From: Fen-455 sp050012675 | GTDB lineage: Bacteria; Actinomycetota; Acidimicrobiia; Acidimicrobiales; Bog-793 | Assembly: GCA_050012675.1 (NCBI GenBank) | Contig: JBEKGS010000017.1 | Location: forward strand, 1-64,000 | Reading direction: 5' to 3' | Length of the DNA stretch: 64,000 nucleotides | Shown here: positions 31,083-38,509 of the stretch, piece by piece | How positions within the stretch are numbered: the first letter of the stretch is position 1 | How the letters are laid out: each line of letters starts with the position of its first letter | Notes under the pieces: model-generated | What the model was told of the DNA's origin: nothing | Database searches by the model: none | Seen by the model: the letters and a program-made list of their open reading frames with translations, nothing else | Position numbers and translations under genes: made by a program

Positions 31083-33572
31083 ATGGCTGATGCCATCACC
31101 GTGTCGGCCCCCATCAGCGGGACCGACCGGACCCTGTCCTTCCAGACCGGCAAGCTCGCCGGCCAGGCGGACGGTGCCGTTGTCGCCCGGATCGGCGACA
31201 CCGTCGTGCTCGCAACCGCGGTGGCTGCCCGCAAAGTGCGTGAGGGAACCGACTTCTTTCCCCTCACCGTGGACATCGAAGAGAGGATGTACGCCGCCGG
31301 CAAGATCCCCGGGTCGTTCTTCCGGCGGGAGGGTAGGGCCACCGACCAGGCGATCCTGACATGCCGCCTCATCGACCGGCCGCTTCGGCCGTCGTTCCCG
31401 GAGGGGTTCCGCAACGAGGTTCACATCGTCGGGACGATCCTCGGTGCCGACCTTTTGAACCCCCACGACGTGTTGGCGATCAACGCCGCGTCGGCGGCCC
31501 TCATGATCTCGGGCATTCCCTTCGACGGACCCATCGGTGCTGTCCGCATCGCCTACTCGACAGAGGGGACCTGGCTCCCGCACGCCACCTACCAGGAGGG
31601 CGATGCCTCCACGTTCGAGCTCGTCGTGGCCGGCCGGGCCCTTAGCGAGGAAGCCGACGCCGACGTGGCGATCGTGATGGTGGAGGCCGGGGGGACCGAG
31701 AAGGCCTTCGAGTACCTCGCCCAGGGTGCGCCGCCTGTGACCGAGGACGTCATCGCCAACGGTCTCGAGGTCGCAAAGACCTGGATCCGCGAGTCGATCG
31801 AGCTCCAGCGGGAGCTCGTTCGCACGGCCGGGTCGAAGGACACGATCGAGTTCGACCTGTTCGTCGACTACGGCGACGACGTCTTGGCACGTGTCACCGA
31901 GGCAGGTGCCGACCGTCTCGAGAAGGCGAACGCCATCACGACCAAGACCGAGCGCAACGCCGCCTTGGACGAGGCGACGGACGCCATCGTCGCCGAGCTC
32001 CTCGGTGAGTTCCCAGATCGCGAGCGCGAGCTCCGCTCGGCCGCGCGCGCCTACACGAAGAAGGTCGTCCGCAAGCGGATCGTCTCCGAGGGCGTGCGCA
32101 TCGACGGACGCGGCCCGAGCGACATACGGCCGCTCGCCGCCGAAGTCGGGCTGCTGCCCACCGCGCACGGCTCGGCCCTGTTCGAGCGCGGGGACACCCA
32201 GGTGCTCAACGTCTGCACCCTCGGCATGCCGCGGATGAACCAGCTCTTGGACACCATCGGCATCGACGAGTCCAAGCGGTACATGCACCACTACAACTTC
32301 CCGCCCTTTTCGACAGGTGAGACCGGCTTCATGCGCGGCCCCAAGCGCCGCGAGATCGGCCACGGCCTGCTCGCAGAGCGCGCCCTTCTGCCCGTCATCC
32401 CGCCCGAGAGCGAGTTCCCCTACGTGCTGCGACTCGTCTCGGATGTCCTCTCCTCCAACGGGTCGACCTCGATGGCCTCGGTCTGCGGGTCCACGCTGTC
32501 GCTCATGGACGCAGGAGTGCCCATAAAGGCGCCCGTCGCCGGCATCGCCATGGGGCTCGTGTTCGCCGAGGGCAAGTACACGACCCTCACCGACATCCTC
32601 GGTGCCGAGGACGCCTTCGGTGACATGGACTTCAAGGTCGCCGGCACCGCGGACGTGGTGACGGCGTTGCAGCTCGACACCAAGATCGCCGGGCTGCCGG
32701 CCGACGTGCTGGCCCAGGCCCTGAGCCAGGCGCGTGACGCCAGGCTCAAGGTCCTGGAAGTCATGCTGGCGGCCATCTCGGCACCTCGCGCGGAGGTCGG
32801 GGAGAACGCCCCGAAGATCGTGAGCTTCGAGGTGCCCGTCGACAAGATCGGCGAGATCATCGGCCCGAAGGGCAAGGTCATAAACGCCATCCAGCAAGAG
32901 ACCGGCGCGGACGTGAACATCGACGACGACGGTACGGTCGGCACGGTCACCATCGGTGCCAAGCAGCGCTCGGTCGTCGACGAGGCCCGCCGCCGCATCG
33001 AGCTCATCCTCGACCCGCCGACGCCCGAAGTGGGAGTCGTGTACAGCGGCAGGGTTGTGAACATCACCAAGTTCGGGGCCTTCGTCAACATCCTCCCGGG
33101 TCGTGACGGCCTGGTCCACATCTCCAGGCTCGGCCAGGGCAAGAGGGTCGAGCGCGTCGAGGACGTCGTCACTCTCGGCCAGGAGGTCGAGGTCCGTGTC
33201 GACGAGATAGACCCCCAAGGCAAGGTCTCGCTGTCGTTGGCGGGCGATCTCGCACCCGCCGAGGGCGGCGAAGCTCCTTCCGAAGGCCGCCCGGACACCG
33301 GCAACGGCGGTGCCAGGCGTCAGGGCGGTCGTGGCAGCACCGAAGCTGCACCGGGAGCCGACGACCCGGTTCGCCCGCGGCGGCGCCCCTCGTTCGAGGA
33401 CGCGTTCGAGAGCGAGCTCCAGTCCACCTTCGGCGATCTCGGCCCCGCGGATCTGGCCGGGGGACCACCGGCCGGCGGCTCACGCCGCCCGGAGTCCGGG
33501 GGCGGCGCACGCCGCGGTTCGGGTGGCGGCCCGGGCACAGCCCGCCGTCGCCCGAGGAGCGGCGGGCGCTGA
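31083..33572 (+). CDS. pnp: Polyribonucleotide nucleotidyltransferase
   Basis: This 829-residue phosphorolytic 3'-5' exoribonuclease has two RNase PH-like domains joined by a helical domain (first with FFPLTVDIEERMYAAGKIPG, second with MHHYNFPPFSTGETGFMRGPKRREIGHG, in parts), then KH (EIIGPKGKVINAIQQET) and S1 (GRVVNITKFGAFVNILPGRDGLVHIS). It acts in RNA decay and processing. A C-terminal tail of about 100 residues is rich in Gly, Arg and Pro and looks disordered. AGGAG precedes the ATG at 31083. Confidence 0.97.
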   Translation: MADAITVSAPISGTDRTLSFQTGKLAGQADGAVVARIGDTVVLATAVAARKVREGTDFFPLTVDIEERMYAAGKIPGSFFRREGRATDQAILTCRLIDRPLRPSFPEGFRNEVHIVGTILGADLLNPHDVLAINAASAALMISGIPFDGPIGAVRIAYSTEGTWLPHATYQEGDASTFELVVAGRALSEEADADVAIVMVEAGGTEKAFEYLAQGAPPVTEDVIANGLEVAKTWIRESIELQRELVRTAGSKDTIEFDLFVDYGDDVLARVTEAGADRLEKANAITTKTERNAALDEATDAIVAELLGEFPDRERELRSAARAYTKKVVRKRIVSEGVRIDGRGPSDIRPLAAEVGLLPTAHGSALFERGDTQVLNVCTLGMPRMNQLLDTIGIDESKRYMHHYNFPPFSTGETGFMRGPKRREIGHGLLAERALLPVIPPESEFPYVLRLVSDVLSSNGSTSMASVCGSTLSLMDAGVPIKAPVAGIAMGLVFAEGKYTTLTDILGAEDAFGDMDFKVAGTADVVTALQLDTKIAGLPADVLAQALSQARDARLKVLEVMLAAISAPRAEVGENAPKIVSFEVPVDKIGEIIGPKGKVINAIQQETGADVNIDDDGTVGTVTIGAKQRSVVDEARRRIELILDPPTPEVGVVYSGRVVNITKFGAFVNILPGRDGLVHISRLGQGKRVERVEDVVTLGQEVEVRVDEIDPQGKVSLSLAGDLAPAEGGEAPSEGRPDTGNGGARRQGGRGSTEAAPGADDPVRPRRRPSFEDAFESELQSTFGDLGPADLAGGPPAGGSRRPESGGGARRGSGGGPGTARRRPRSGGR

Positions 33573-33614
33573 GCTGATCCTCGTGGGCTTCCTCACACGA
33601 CGGGCCGACCGCCC

Positions 33615-34871
33615 ATGATCAGGACCTCCACGCTCGCAAGCGGCATCCGGTTCGTGAGCGAGGCGATGCCAGAGGTCGCCTCGCTCAGTATCGGCGTCTG
33701 GGTCGGGACGGGCTCGCGTGACGAGACTGCGCAACAGGCGGGGATCTCGCACTTCCTCGAGCACCTCCTTTTCAAGGGGACCCCCGAACGCACAGCGCGC
33801 GAGATCGCCGAGGAGGTCGACGCGGTGGGCGGCGACATGAACGCCTACACCACCAAGGAGTACACGACCTTCTACGTGAGGGTGCTGGCAGAGCACGTCG
33901 AGCTCGGCCTGGACATCCTCTGCGACATCCTCTGCCGCCCGGCGCTTCGGCCCGACGAGGTCGACGCCGAGCGCCAGGTGATCCTCGAAGAGGTCCTCAT
34001 GCACCGCGACGAGCCCAGCGACGTCGTCCAGGAGCACTTCGCGAATGCCATGTTCCCGGGCCACCCCCTGGGCCGCGAGGTCCTCGGCGAGCCGGAGGTC
34101 ATCCGCGCCGTGACTGTTCCGGCCATCCGCGCGTTCTTCGACGAGCACTATCTGCCCGGCAACATGGTGATCGCCGCCGCGGGCGACCTCGATCACGAGC
34201 GCCTGGCGCTCGCCATCGAGGCCCGCTTCGCCGGCCGCCACGGTGGGCGCCCCCCGCTGCGCCAGCCGCCCGGAGACGACGCCGTCCCACTCGTGGTCGA
34301 GACGCGGGTGACCGAGCAGACACAGCTCGTCCTCGGGTTCCGGGCTCCGGACCGCCACTCGGGCGACCGTTTCACACTCGCCGTGCTCAACCACATTCTC
34401 GGTGGGGGACTGTCCAGCAGGCTGTTCCAGGAGATCCGGGAGACACGGGGGCTCGCGTACTCGATCGGGTCCGACCGCAGCGCCTACGACGACGCCGGGA
34501 CGCTGTCGATCTCTGTCGGCACGTCGCCCGAGCACGCCCACGAGGTGCTCGAATTGCTCCACGGCGAGGTCGACCGTCTCGGAGCCGAAGGGATCACCGC
34601 GCGTGAGCTCGAGGTGGCAAAGGGGCACCTTCGTGCCGACATGCTCCTCTCGCTCGAGGACTCCGGATCGCGCATGTCGCGGATCGGCTCCGCCCTGTTG
34701 TTGTTCGGCTCTGTCCTCACGACAGACGAATTGCTCGGACGCGTGGCCGCGGTCACTGCCGACGAGGTTCGAGCCGCTGCCGCAAAGGTGCTGACCGGTC
34801 CTCGTTCACTGGCCGTGGTGGGTCCGTTCAGCCAGGCGGACTTCTCCTCGAGCGCGAGGCCGTCCGCGTAG
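33615..34871 (+). CDS. Zinc protease, M16 (pitrilysin) family
   Basis: This 418-residue protein has the inverted zinc motif HFLEH (His46, Glu49, His50) and the third ligand Glu126, 76 residues later as expected for M16. The second half (from about 200) is the inactive-type M16 domain with GGGLSSRLFQEIRETRGLAYSI. A gene of this kind follows pnp in many actinobacteria and firmicutes. The ATG has no Shine-Dalgarno. An 11-codon frame (33583-33618) crosses from pnp and overlaps the start as ATGA. Confidence 0.92.
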   Translation: MIRTSTLASGIRFVSEAMPEVASLSIGVWVGTGSRDETAQQAGISHFLEHLLFKGTPERTAREIAEEVDAVGGDMNAYTTKEYTTFYVRVLAEHVELGLDILCDILCRPALRPDEVDAERQVILEEVLMHRDEPSDVVQEHFANAMFPGHPLGREVLGEPEVIRAVTVPAIRAFFDEHYLPGNMVIAAAGDLDHERLALAIEARFAGRHGGRPPLRQPPGDDAVPLVVETRVTEQTQLVLGFRAPDRHSGDRFTLAVLNHILGGGLSSRLFQEIRETRGLAYSIGSDRSAYDDAGTLSISVGTSPEHAHEVLELLHGEVDRLGAEGITARELEVAKGHLRADMLLSLEDSGSRMSRIGSALLLFGSVLTTDELLGRVAAVTADEVRAAAAKVLTGPRSLAVVGPFSQADFSSSARPSA

Positions 34872-34925
34872 CCGGCGCCCGGCTGCGCCCGACCTGTCCA
34901 GGCTGTCGGAGGTCATGCCAACAGC

Positions 34926-34931
34926 TACGGT
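34926..34931 (+). promoter_or_regulatory. -10 element for leaderless dapB
   Basis: TACGGT, GAGGTC, then ATG at 34938. This is the clearest six-base-spaced example of the leaderless arrangement in the window. Confidence 0.55.
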
Positions 34932-34937
34932 GAGGTC

Positions 34938-35744
34938 ATGGTGCGCGTGGGAGTGTTCGGAGCCGCCGGTCGCATGGGAGCGGCGACCTGCGCGGCGGTG
35001 ATGGCCGAAGCCGATCTCGAGCTCGTAATGGCCGTCGACCCGGCGGCGGCGGGCCGGCCCCTCGACGAGGTGGCCGCCTTGCGTGGCACCGGCCTCGAGA
35101 TCGCCGCCACGCCCGAGCAAGCGGGCGGTGCCGGGCCCGAGGTGATGGTCGACTTCACCATCGCCAAAGCGGCCCGCGACAACCTGCGCTGGTGCGCCGA
35201 ACACGGTGTTCACGCGGTATGCGGCACCACCGGTCTCGACGCGGCCGACATCGACTCGCTGAGGTCCTTGTTCTCGGGTGACGCCCATGCGATCGTGGCC
35301 GCGAACTTCTCCATTGGTGCCGCTTTGATGATGCGCTGCGCGGAGCTCTGTGCCCCTTTCGTCGCGGGGGCCGAGATCATCGAGCTCCATCACGACCGCA
35401 AGCGCGACGCCCCCTCCGGGACCTCGCTCGAGACCGCCCGGCGCATGCAGGCCGCGCGTGACAAAGCCGCGGCCGGCCCCTGGGCCGCCGACCCCACCGA
35501 GACCGAGCTCCTGGCCGGCGCACGAGGGGGAACTTCGCAAGGCGGCGTGCACGTGCACTCGGTGAGGTTGCCCGGTTTCGTCGCCCACCAGGAGGTGATC
35601 TTCGGACTCAAGGGCGAGACGCTGTCGGTCAGGCACGACTCGTCGGACCGGGTGAGCTTCATGCCGGGCGTGCTCCTGGCTGTTCGCCGGGTCGCCGGGA
35701 TGGAAGGCCTGACCGTCGGGCTCGGGAGCCTTCTCGGGCTCTGA
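34938..35744 (+). CDS. dapB: 4-hydroxy-tetrahydrodipicolinate reductase
   Basis: This 268-residue NAD(P)H-dependent enzyme makes tetrahydrodipicolinate for lysine and diaminopimelate. The nucleotide-binding motif is GVFGAAGRMG at residues 5-14. VCGTTGL, AANFSIGAALM and the catalytic ELHHDRKRDAPSGTS (His-His, Lys) follow. Diaminopimelate feeds peptidoglycan, matching the carboxypeptidase and ftsK downstream. It is transcribed from its own leaderless promoter. Confidence 0.96.
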   Translation: MVRVGVFGAAGRMGAATCAAVMAEADLELVMAVDPAAAGRPLDEVAALRGTGLEIAATPEQAGGAGPEVMVDFTIAKAARDNLRWCAEHGVHAVCGTTGLDAADIDSLRSLFSGDAHAIVAANFSIGAALMMRCAELCAPFVAGAEIIELHHDRKRDAPSGTSLETARRMQAARDKAAAGPWAADPTETELLAGARGGTSQGGVHVHSVRLPGFVAHQEVIFGLKGETLSVRHDSSDRVSFMPGVLLAVRRVAGMEGLTVGLGSLLGL

Positions 35745-35800
35745 GGCCACGGCTCTGAGGGCTCGCTCGCAAGTTTCGGGATGGACCAGCGCCGTGCTGC

Positions 35801-35806
35801 TAGCTT
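35801..35806 (+). promoter_or_regulatory. -10 element upstream of dapA
   Basis: TAGCTT is followed by 7 nt and GTG at 35814. That GTG opens a seven-codon frame, not dapA itself. Confidence 0.5.
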
Positions 35807-35813
35807 TCGATCC

Positions 35814-35837
35814 GTGACAAGGCCGCGACCGTGGTGA
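35814..35837 (+). CDS. Candidate leaderless 7-codon leader ORF of dapA
   Basis: GTG at 35814 lies exactly where the promoter predicts the transcript to begin. The frame MTRPRPW stops at TGA 35835-35837, overlapping a dapA GTG (35834) as GTGA. dapA has no Shine-Dalgarno. The geometry suggests leaderless initiation, termination, then reinitiation on dapA. The Arg/Pro/Trp content could make the leader sensitive to translation speed, which is speculation. Confidence 0.45.
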   Translation: MTRPRPW

Positions 35838-36781
35838 CGGCTGCTCGACGCGCTGGGCGGTTCGGCGCGGTCGTGACCGCGATGGTGACGCCCTTCGACG
35901 CCGAGGGGCGGCTCGACCTGGCCGGTGCGGTCACTTTGGCCCGACACCTCGTCGAGAACGGCAGTGACGGGCTCGTGCTGACGGGCACTACCGGCGAGGG
36001 GCCGACGGTGAGCGACCAGGAGCGGGCCGAGCTCTGGGCGGCCGTGGCCCATGCCGTCACGGTTCCGGTGATAGCCGGTTCGGGGACGAACGACACGGCC
36101 CACTCCGTCAAGCTCACGCACATGGCCACCGAGGCCGGCGCAACCGGGATCCTCGCCGTCACCCCCTACTACAATCGCCCCTCCCAGCACGGCATCGCCG
36201 CGCACTTCGCCGCCGTCGCCTTATCCACGACGCTGCCCGTCATCGTCTACGACATTCCCGTGCGCACCGGCCGCAAGGTCGCCCTCGACACGATGTTGCA
36301 GCTAGTGCATGATTTTCCCAACATCGTCGCCGTCAAGGACGCGTCCGGTGACCCGGTCGGGGCCGCGAAGCTCAAGGCCAGGGCGGGAGAAGGGTTCGAC
36401 TGCTACAGCGGCGACGACTCGATGACCCTGCCGTTGCTCGCCGTGGGCGCCGTCGGGGTCGTGAGTGTGGCTTCGCATTGGGTCGGCCGGGAACTGGGGG
36501 AGATGATCAGGCTCTACCTGGCAGGTGATGTCGAGGGGGCCCGGCAGCTGAACGCGGCCCTTATCGAACCGATCTCCTTCCAGTCCAGCGACGAGACGCC
36601 CAACCCGTTGCCGACCAAAGCCGTTCTCAGGGTGCAGGGGCTTCCCGCAGGCGAATGCCGCCTGCCCATGGGCCCGGCGCCGGACTGGCTGGAGCCAAAG
36701 GCGCGCGCCATGCTCGCCGAACTGGACCTGTGGCGCTCGGGGCGCCCGGCCGGACCTGAGGTGAAGAGCCCGGATGCCTGA
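35834..36781 (+). CDS. dapA: 4-hydroxy-tetrahydrodipicolinate synthase
   Basis: This 315-residue barrel aldolase condenses pyruvate with aspartate semialdehyde. It has AMVTPFDAEGRLD, LTGTTGEGPTVS, TPYYNRPSQHGI with the catalytic Tyr, and VAVKDASGD with the Schiff-base Lys. Tandem GTGs lie at 35831 and 35834; the second was chosen because it overlaps the leader frame as GTGA. It overlaps rnj by 8 bp. dapB-dapA-rnj is a familiar order. Confidence 0.96.
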   Translation: MTAARRAGRFGAVVTAMVTPFDAEGRLDLAGAVTLARHLVENGSDGLVLTGTTGEGPTVSDQERAELWAAVAHAVTVPVIAGSGTNDTAHSVKLTHMATEAGATGILAVTPYYNRPSQHGIAAHFAAVALSTTLPVIVYDIPVRTGRKVALDTMLQLVHDFPNIVAVKDASGDPVGAAKLKARAGEGFDCYSGDDSMTLPLLAVGAVGVVSVASHWVGRELGEMIRLYLAGDVEGARQLNAALIEPISFQSSDETPNPLPTKAVLRVQGLPAGECRLPMGPAPDWLEPKARAMLAELDLWRSGRPAGPEVKSPDA

Positions 36782-38435
36782 AGCGGTCCGAATCTCGTTC
36801 CTCGGGGGGCTGGGCGAGATCGGCCGCAACTGCGCGGTCGTCGAGCAGGCGGGGCGCCTTGTGGTCCTCGACTGCGGGGTGATGTTCCCCAACCCGGAGA
36901 TGCCCGGCGTGGACCTCGTGCTGCCGGACTTCAGCCTGCTCCGCGAGCGGGCGGGCGACGTCGACGGCATCGTTCTCACCCACGGGCACGAGGACCATGT
37001 GGGGGCGCTCGCCTATCTGATGCGCGACGTCGACGCGCCCGTCTACGGCTCGGGCCTGACGCTCGGCTTCGCTCGCAACCGCCTCGACGAGGCAGGCCTC
37101 GGTCAAAAGGCCCCCCTGGTGGAGGTGCGCGACGGCGAGAGGCGCAGGATCGGCCCCTTCGACGTGGAGTTCATCCCGGTGACGCACTCGGTGCCGAGCG
37201 GCTTTGCCCTTGCGTTCCACACAGCCCAGGGCGTCGTGCTCCACAGCGGTGACTTCAAGCTGGACCTGACACCGGTCGACGGGCGGCGCACCGATCTGGC
37301 CCGTATCGGCCAGATCGCCGCCACCGAAGGCATTCGCCTCTTGCTGGCGGACTCGACGAACGCCGAGCTGCCGGGCTACACGGGCAGCGAGAGCGCAGTC
37401 GGAGAGTCGCTGAGGAGGATCTTCCTCCTGCAGAGGGGTCGTCGCATCGTCGTGGCCTGCTTCGCGAGCCACGTGCACCGCATCCAGCAGCTCGCCGATG
37501 CCGCCATCGCGAGCGGGCGCAAGGTGGCGCTGCTCGGGCGCTCGATGGTGAAGAACGTCGGCATCGCCCGCGATCTCGGCATGTTGACGATCCCGGACCG
37601 TTGCTTCGCGGACATCGAGACCATCGGGGACCACAACCCTGGTGAGATATGCGTCATCTCGACGGGATCCCAGGGAGAGCCGATGTCCGCCCTGGCGCAG
37701 ATGGCCTCGGGCGACAGCCGGTGGCTCCACATCGAGGAGGGTGACGTCGTCGTGCTCAGCTCGCACGCCATCCCCGGCAACGAGTGGGCGGTCGCCAAGG
37801 TGATGGACGGTCTGGCGCGGCGCGGCGCGGAGGTCATCCATGCCGGTGTCGCCCACGTGCACGAGAGCGGTCACGCCCACCAGGGCGAGCTCGCCACTTT
37901 GTTGTCGATTGCCAAGCCACGCAGCTTTGTTCCTGTGCACGGCGAGTACCGCATGCTCGTGCGCCACTCACGCCTGGCAATCGAGATGGGCGTGGCGCCT
38001 GACGAGGTCCTCATCTGCGAGGACGGCGACGTGGTGCAGCTCGGCGACGAAGGGATCGACTTCGCGGGTGAGGTGTCCGCAGCCCACGTGTTCGTCGACG
38101 GGATCGTCGGCGACGTGGGCGTGGGCGTGCTTCGCGACCGGCGCGTGCTCGCGGAAGAGGGCGTCGTCGTCGCCGTGGTCACCGTCGACGCCCGCACGGG
38201 CGAGCTCGTCGGCTCCCCGGAGATCGTGAGCCGTGGCTTCCTCGACGAGCCGGGCGCCGAGCCCGTCGTCGAGGAGCTCCGCTCGGCGCTCGTGAAGGCG
38301 ATCGAGGTGGCCGTCGGCGAAGGTGCGCAGGACCCGGACGCCTTGCGTCGCGTGGTCCGCCGGACGGTCGGGCGCATCGTGAGCGACCGGACCCGCCGCC
38401 GGCCGATGATCGTGCCGCTCGTACTCGAGGCCTGA
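36774..38435 (+). CDS. rnj: Ribonuclease J
   Basis: This 553-residue metallo-beta-lactamase/beta-CASP nuclease acts as an endonuclease and 5'-3' exonuclease in RNA maturation and decay. The metal motif HGHEDH is at residues 70-75. Further ligands lie in VTHSVPSG and LHSGDFKLD, and the beta-CASP region includes ISTGSQGEPMSAL. The C-terminal domain from about 450 mediates oligomerisation. It starts inside the end of dapA with an 8-bp overlap. Confidence 0.95.
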   Translation: MPEAVRISFLGGLGEIGRNCAVVEQAGRLVVLDCGVMFPNPEMPGVDLVLPDFSLLRERAGDVDGIVLTHGHEDHVGALAYLMRDVDAPVYGSGLTLGFARNRLDEAGLGQKAPLVEVRDGERRRIGPFDVEFIPVTHSVPSGFALAFHTAQGVVLHSGDFKLDLTPVDGRRTDLARIGQIAATEGIRLLLADSTNAELPGYTGSESAVGESLRRIFLLQRGRRIVVACFASHVHRIQQLADAAIASGRKVALLGRSMVKNVGIARDLGMLTIPDRCFADIETIGDHNPGEICVISTGSQGEPMSALAQMASGDSRWLHIEEGDVVVLSSHAIPGNEWAVAKVMDGLARRGAEVIHAGVAHVHESGHAHQGELATLLSIAKPRSFVPVHGEYRMLVRHSRLAIEMGVAPDEVLICEDGDVVQLGDEGIDFAGEVSAAHVFVDGIVGDVGVGVLRDRRVLAEEGVVVAVVTVDARTGELVGSPEIVSRGFLDEPGAEPVVEELRSALVKAIEVAVGEGAQDPDALRRVVRRTVGRIVSDRTRRRPMIVPLVLEA

Positions 38436-38493
38436 GCAGGGAGTTCCTCAAGGCGAGGTTTCCGGGATCACTGTCGCCCGGAGTGGCTGGTGT

Positions 38494-38499
38494 TAGCGT
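38494..38499 (+). promoter_or_regulatory. -10 element upstream of ftsK
   Basis: TAGCGT ends 10 nt before the GTG at 38510, so the 5' leader would be about 3 nt. In-frame GTGs at 38501 and 38516 fit less well. Confidence 0.4.
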
Positions 38500-38509
38500 T
38501 GTGGGCATC

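Noticed and set aside
31068..33218. A 716-codon minus-strand frame opposite pnp
   Set aside because: PNPase on the plus strand explains the region, and the antisense peptide has no domain signature.
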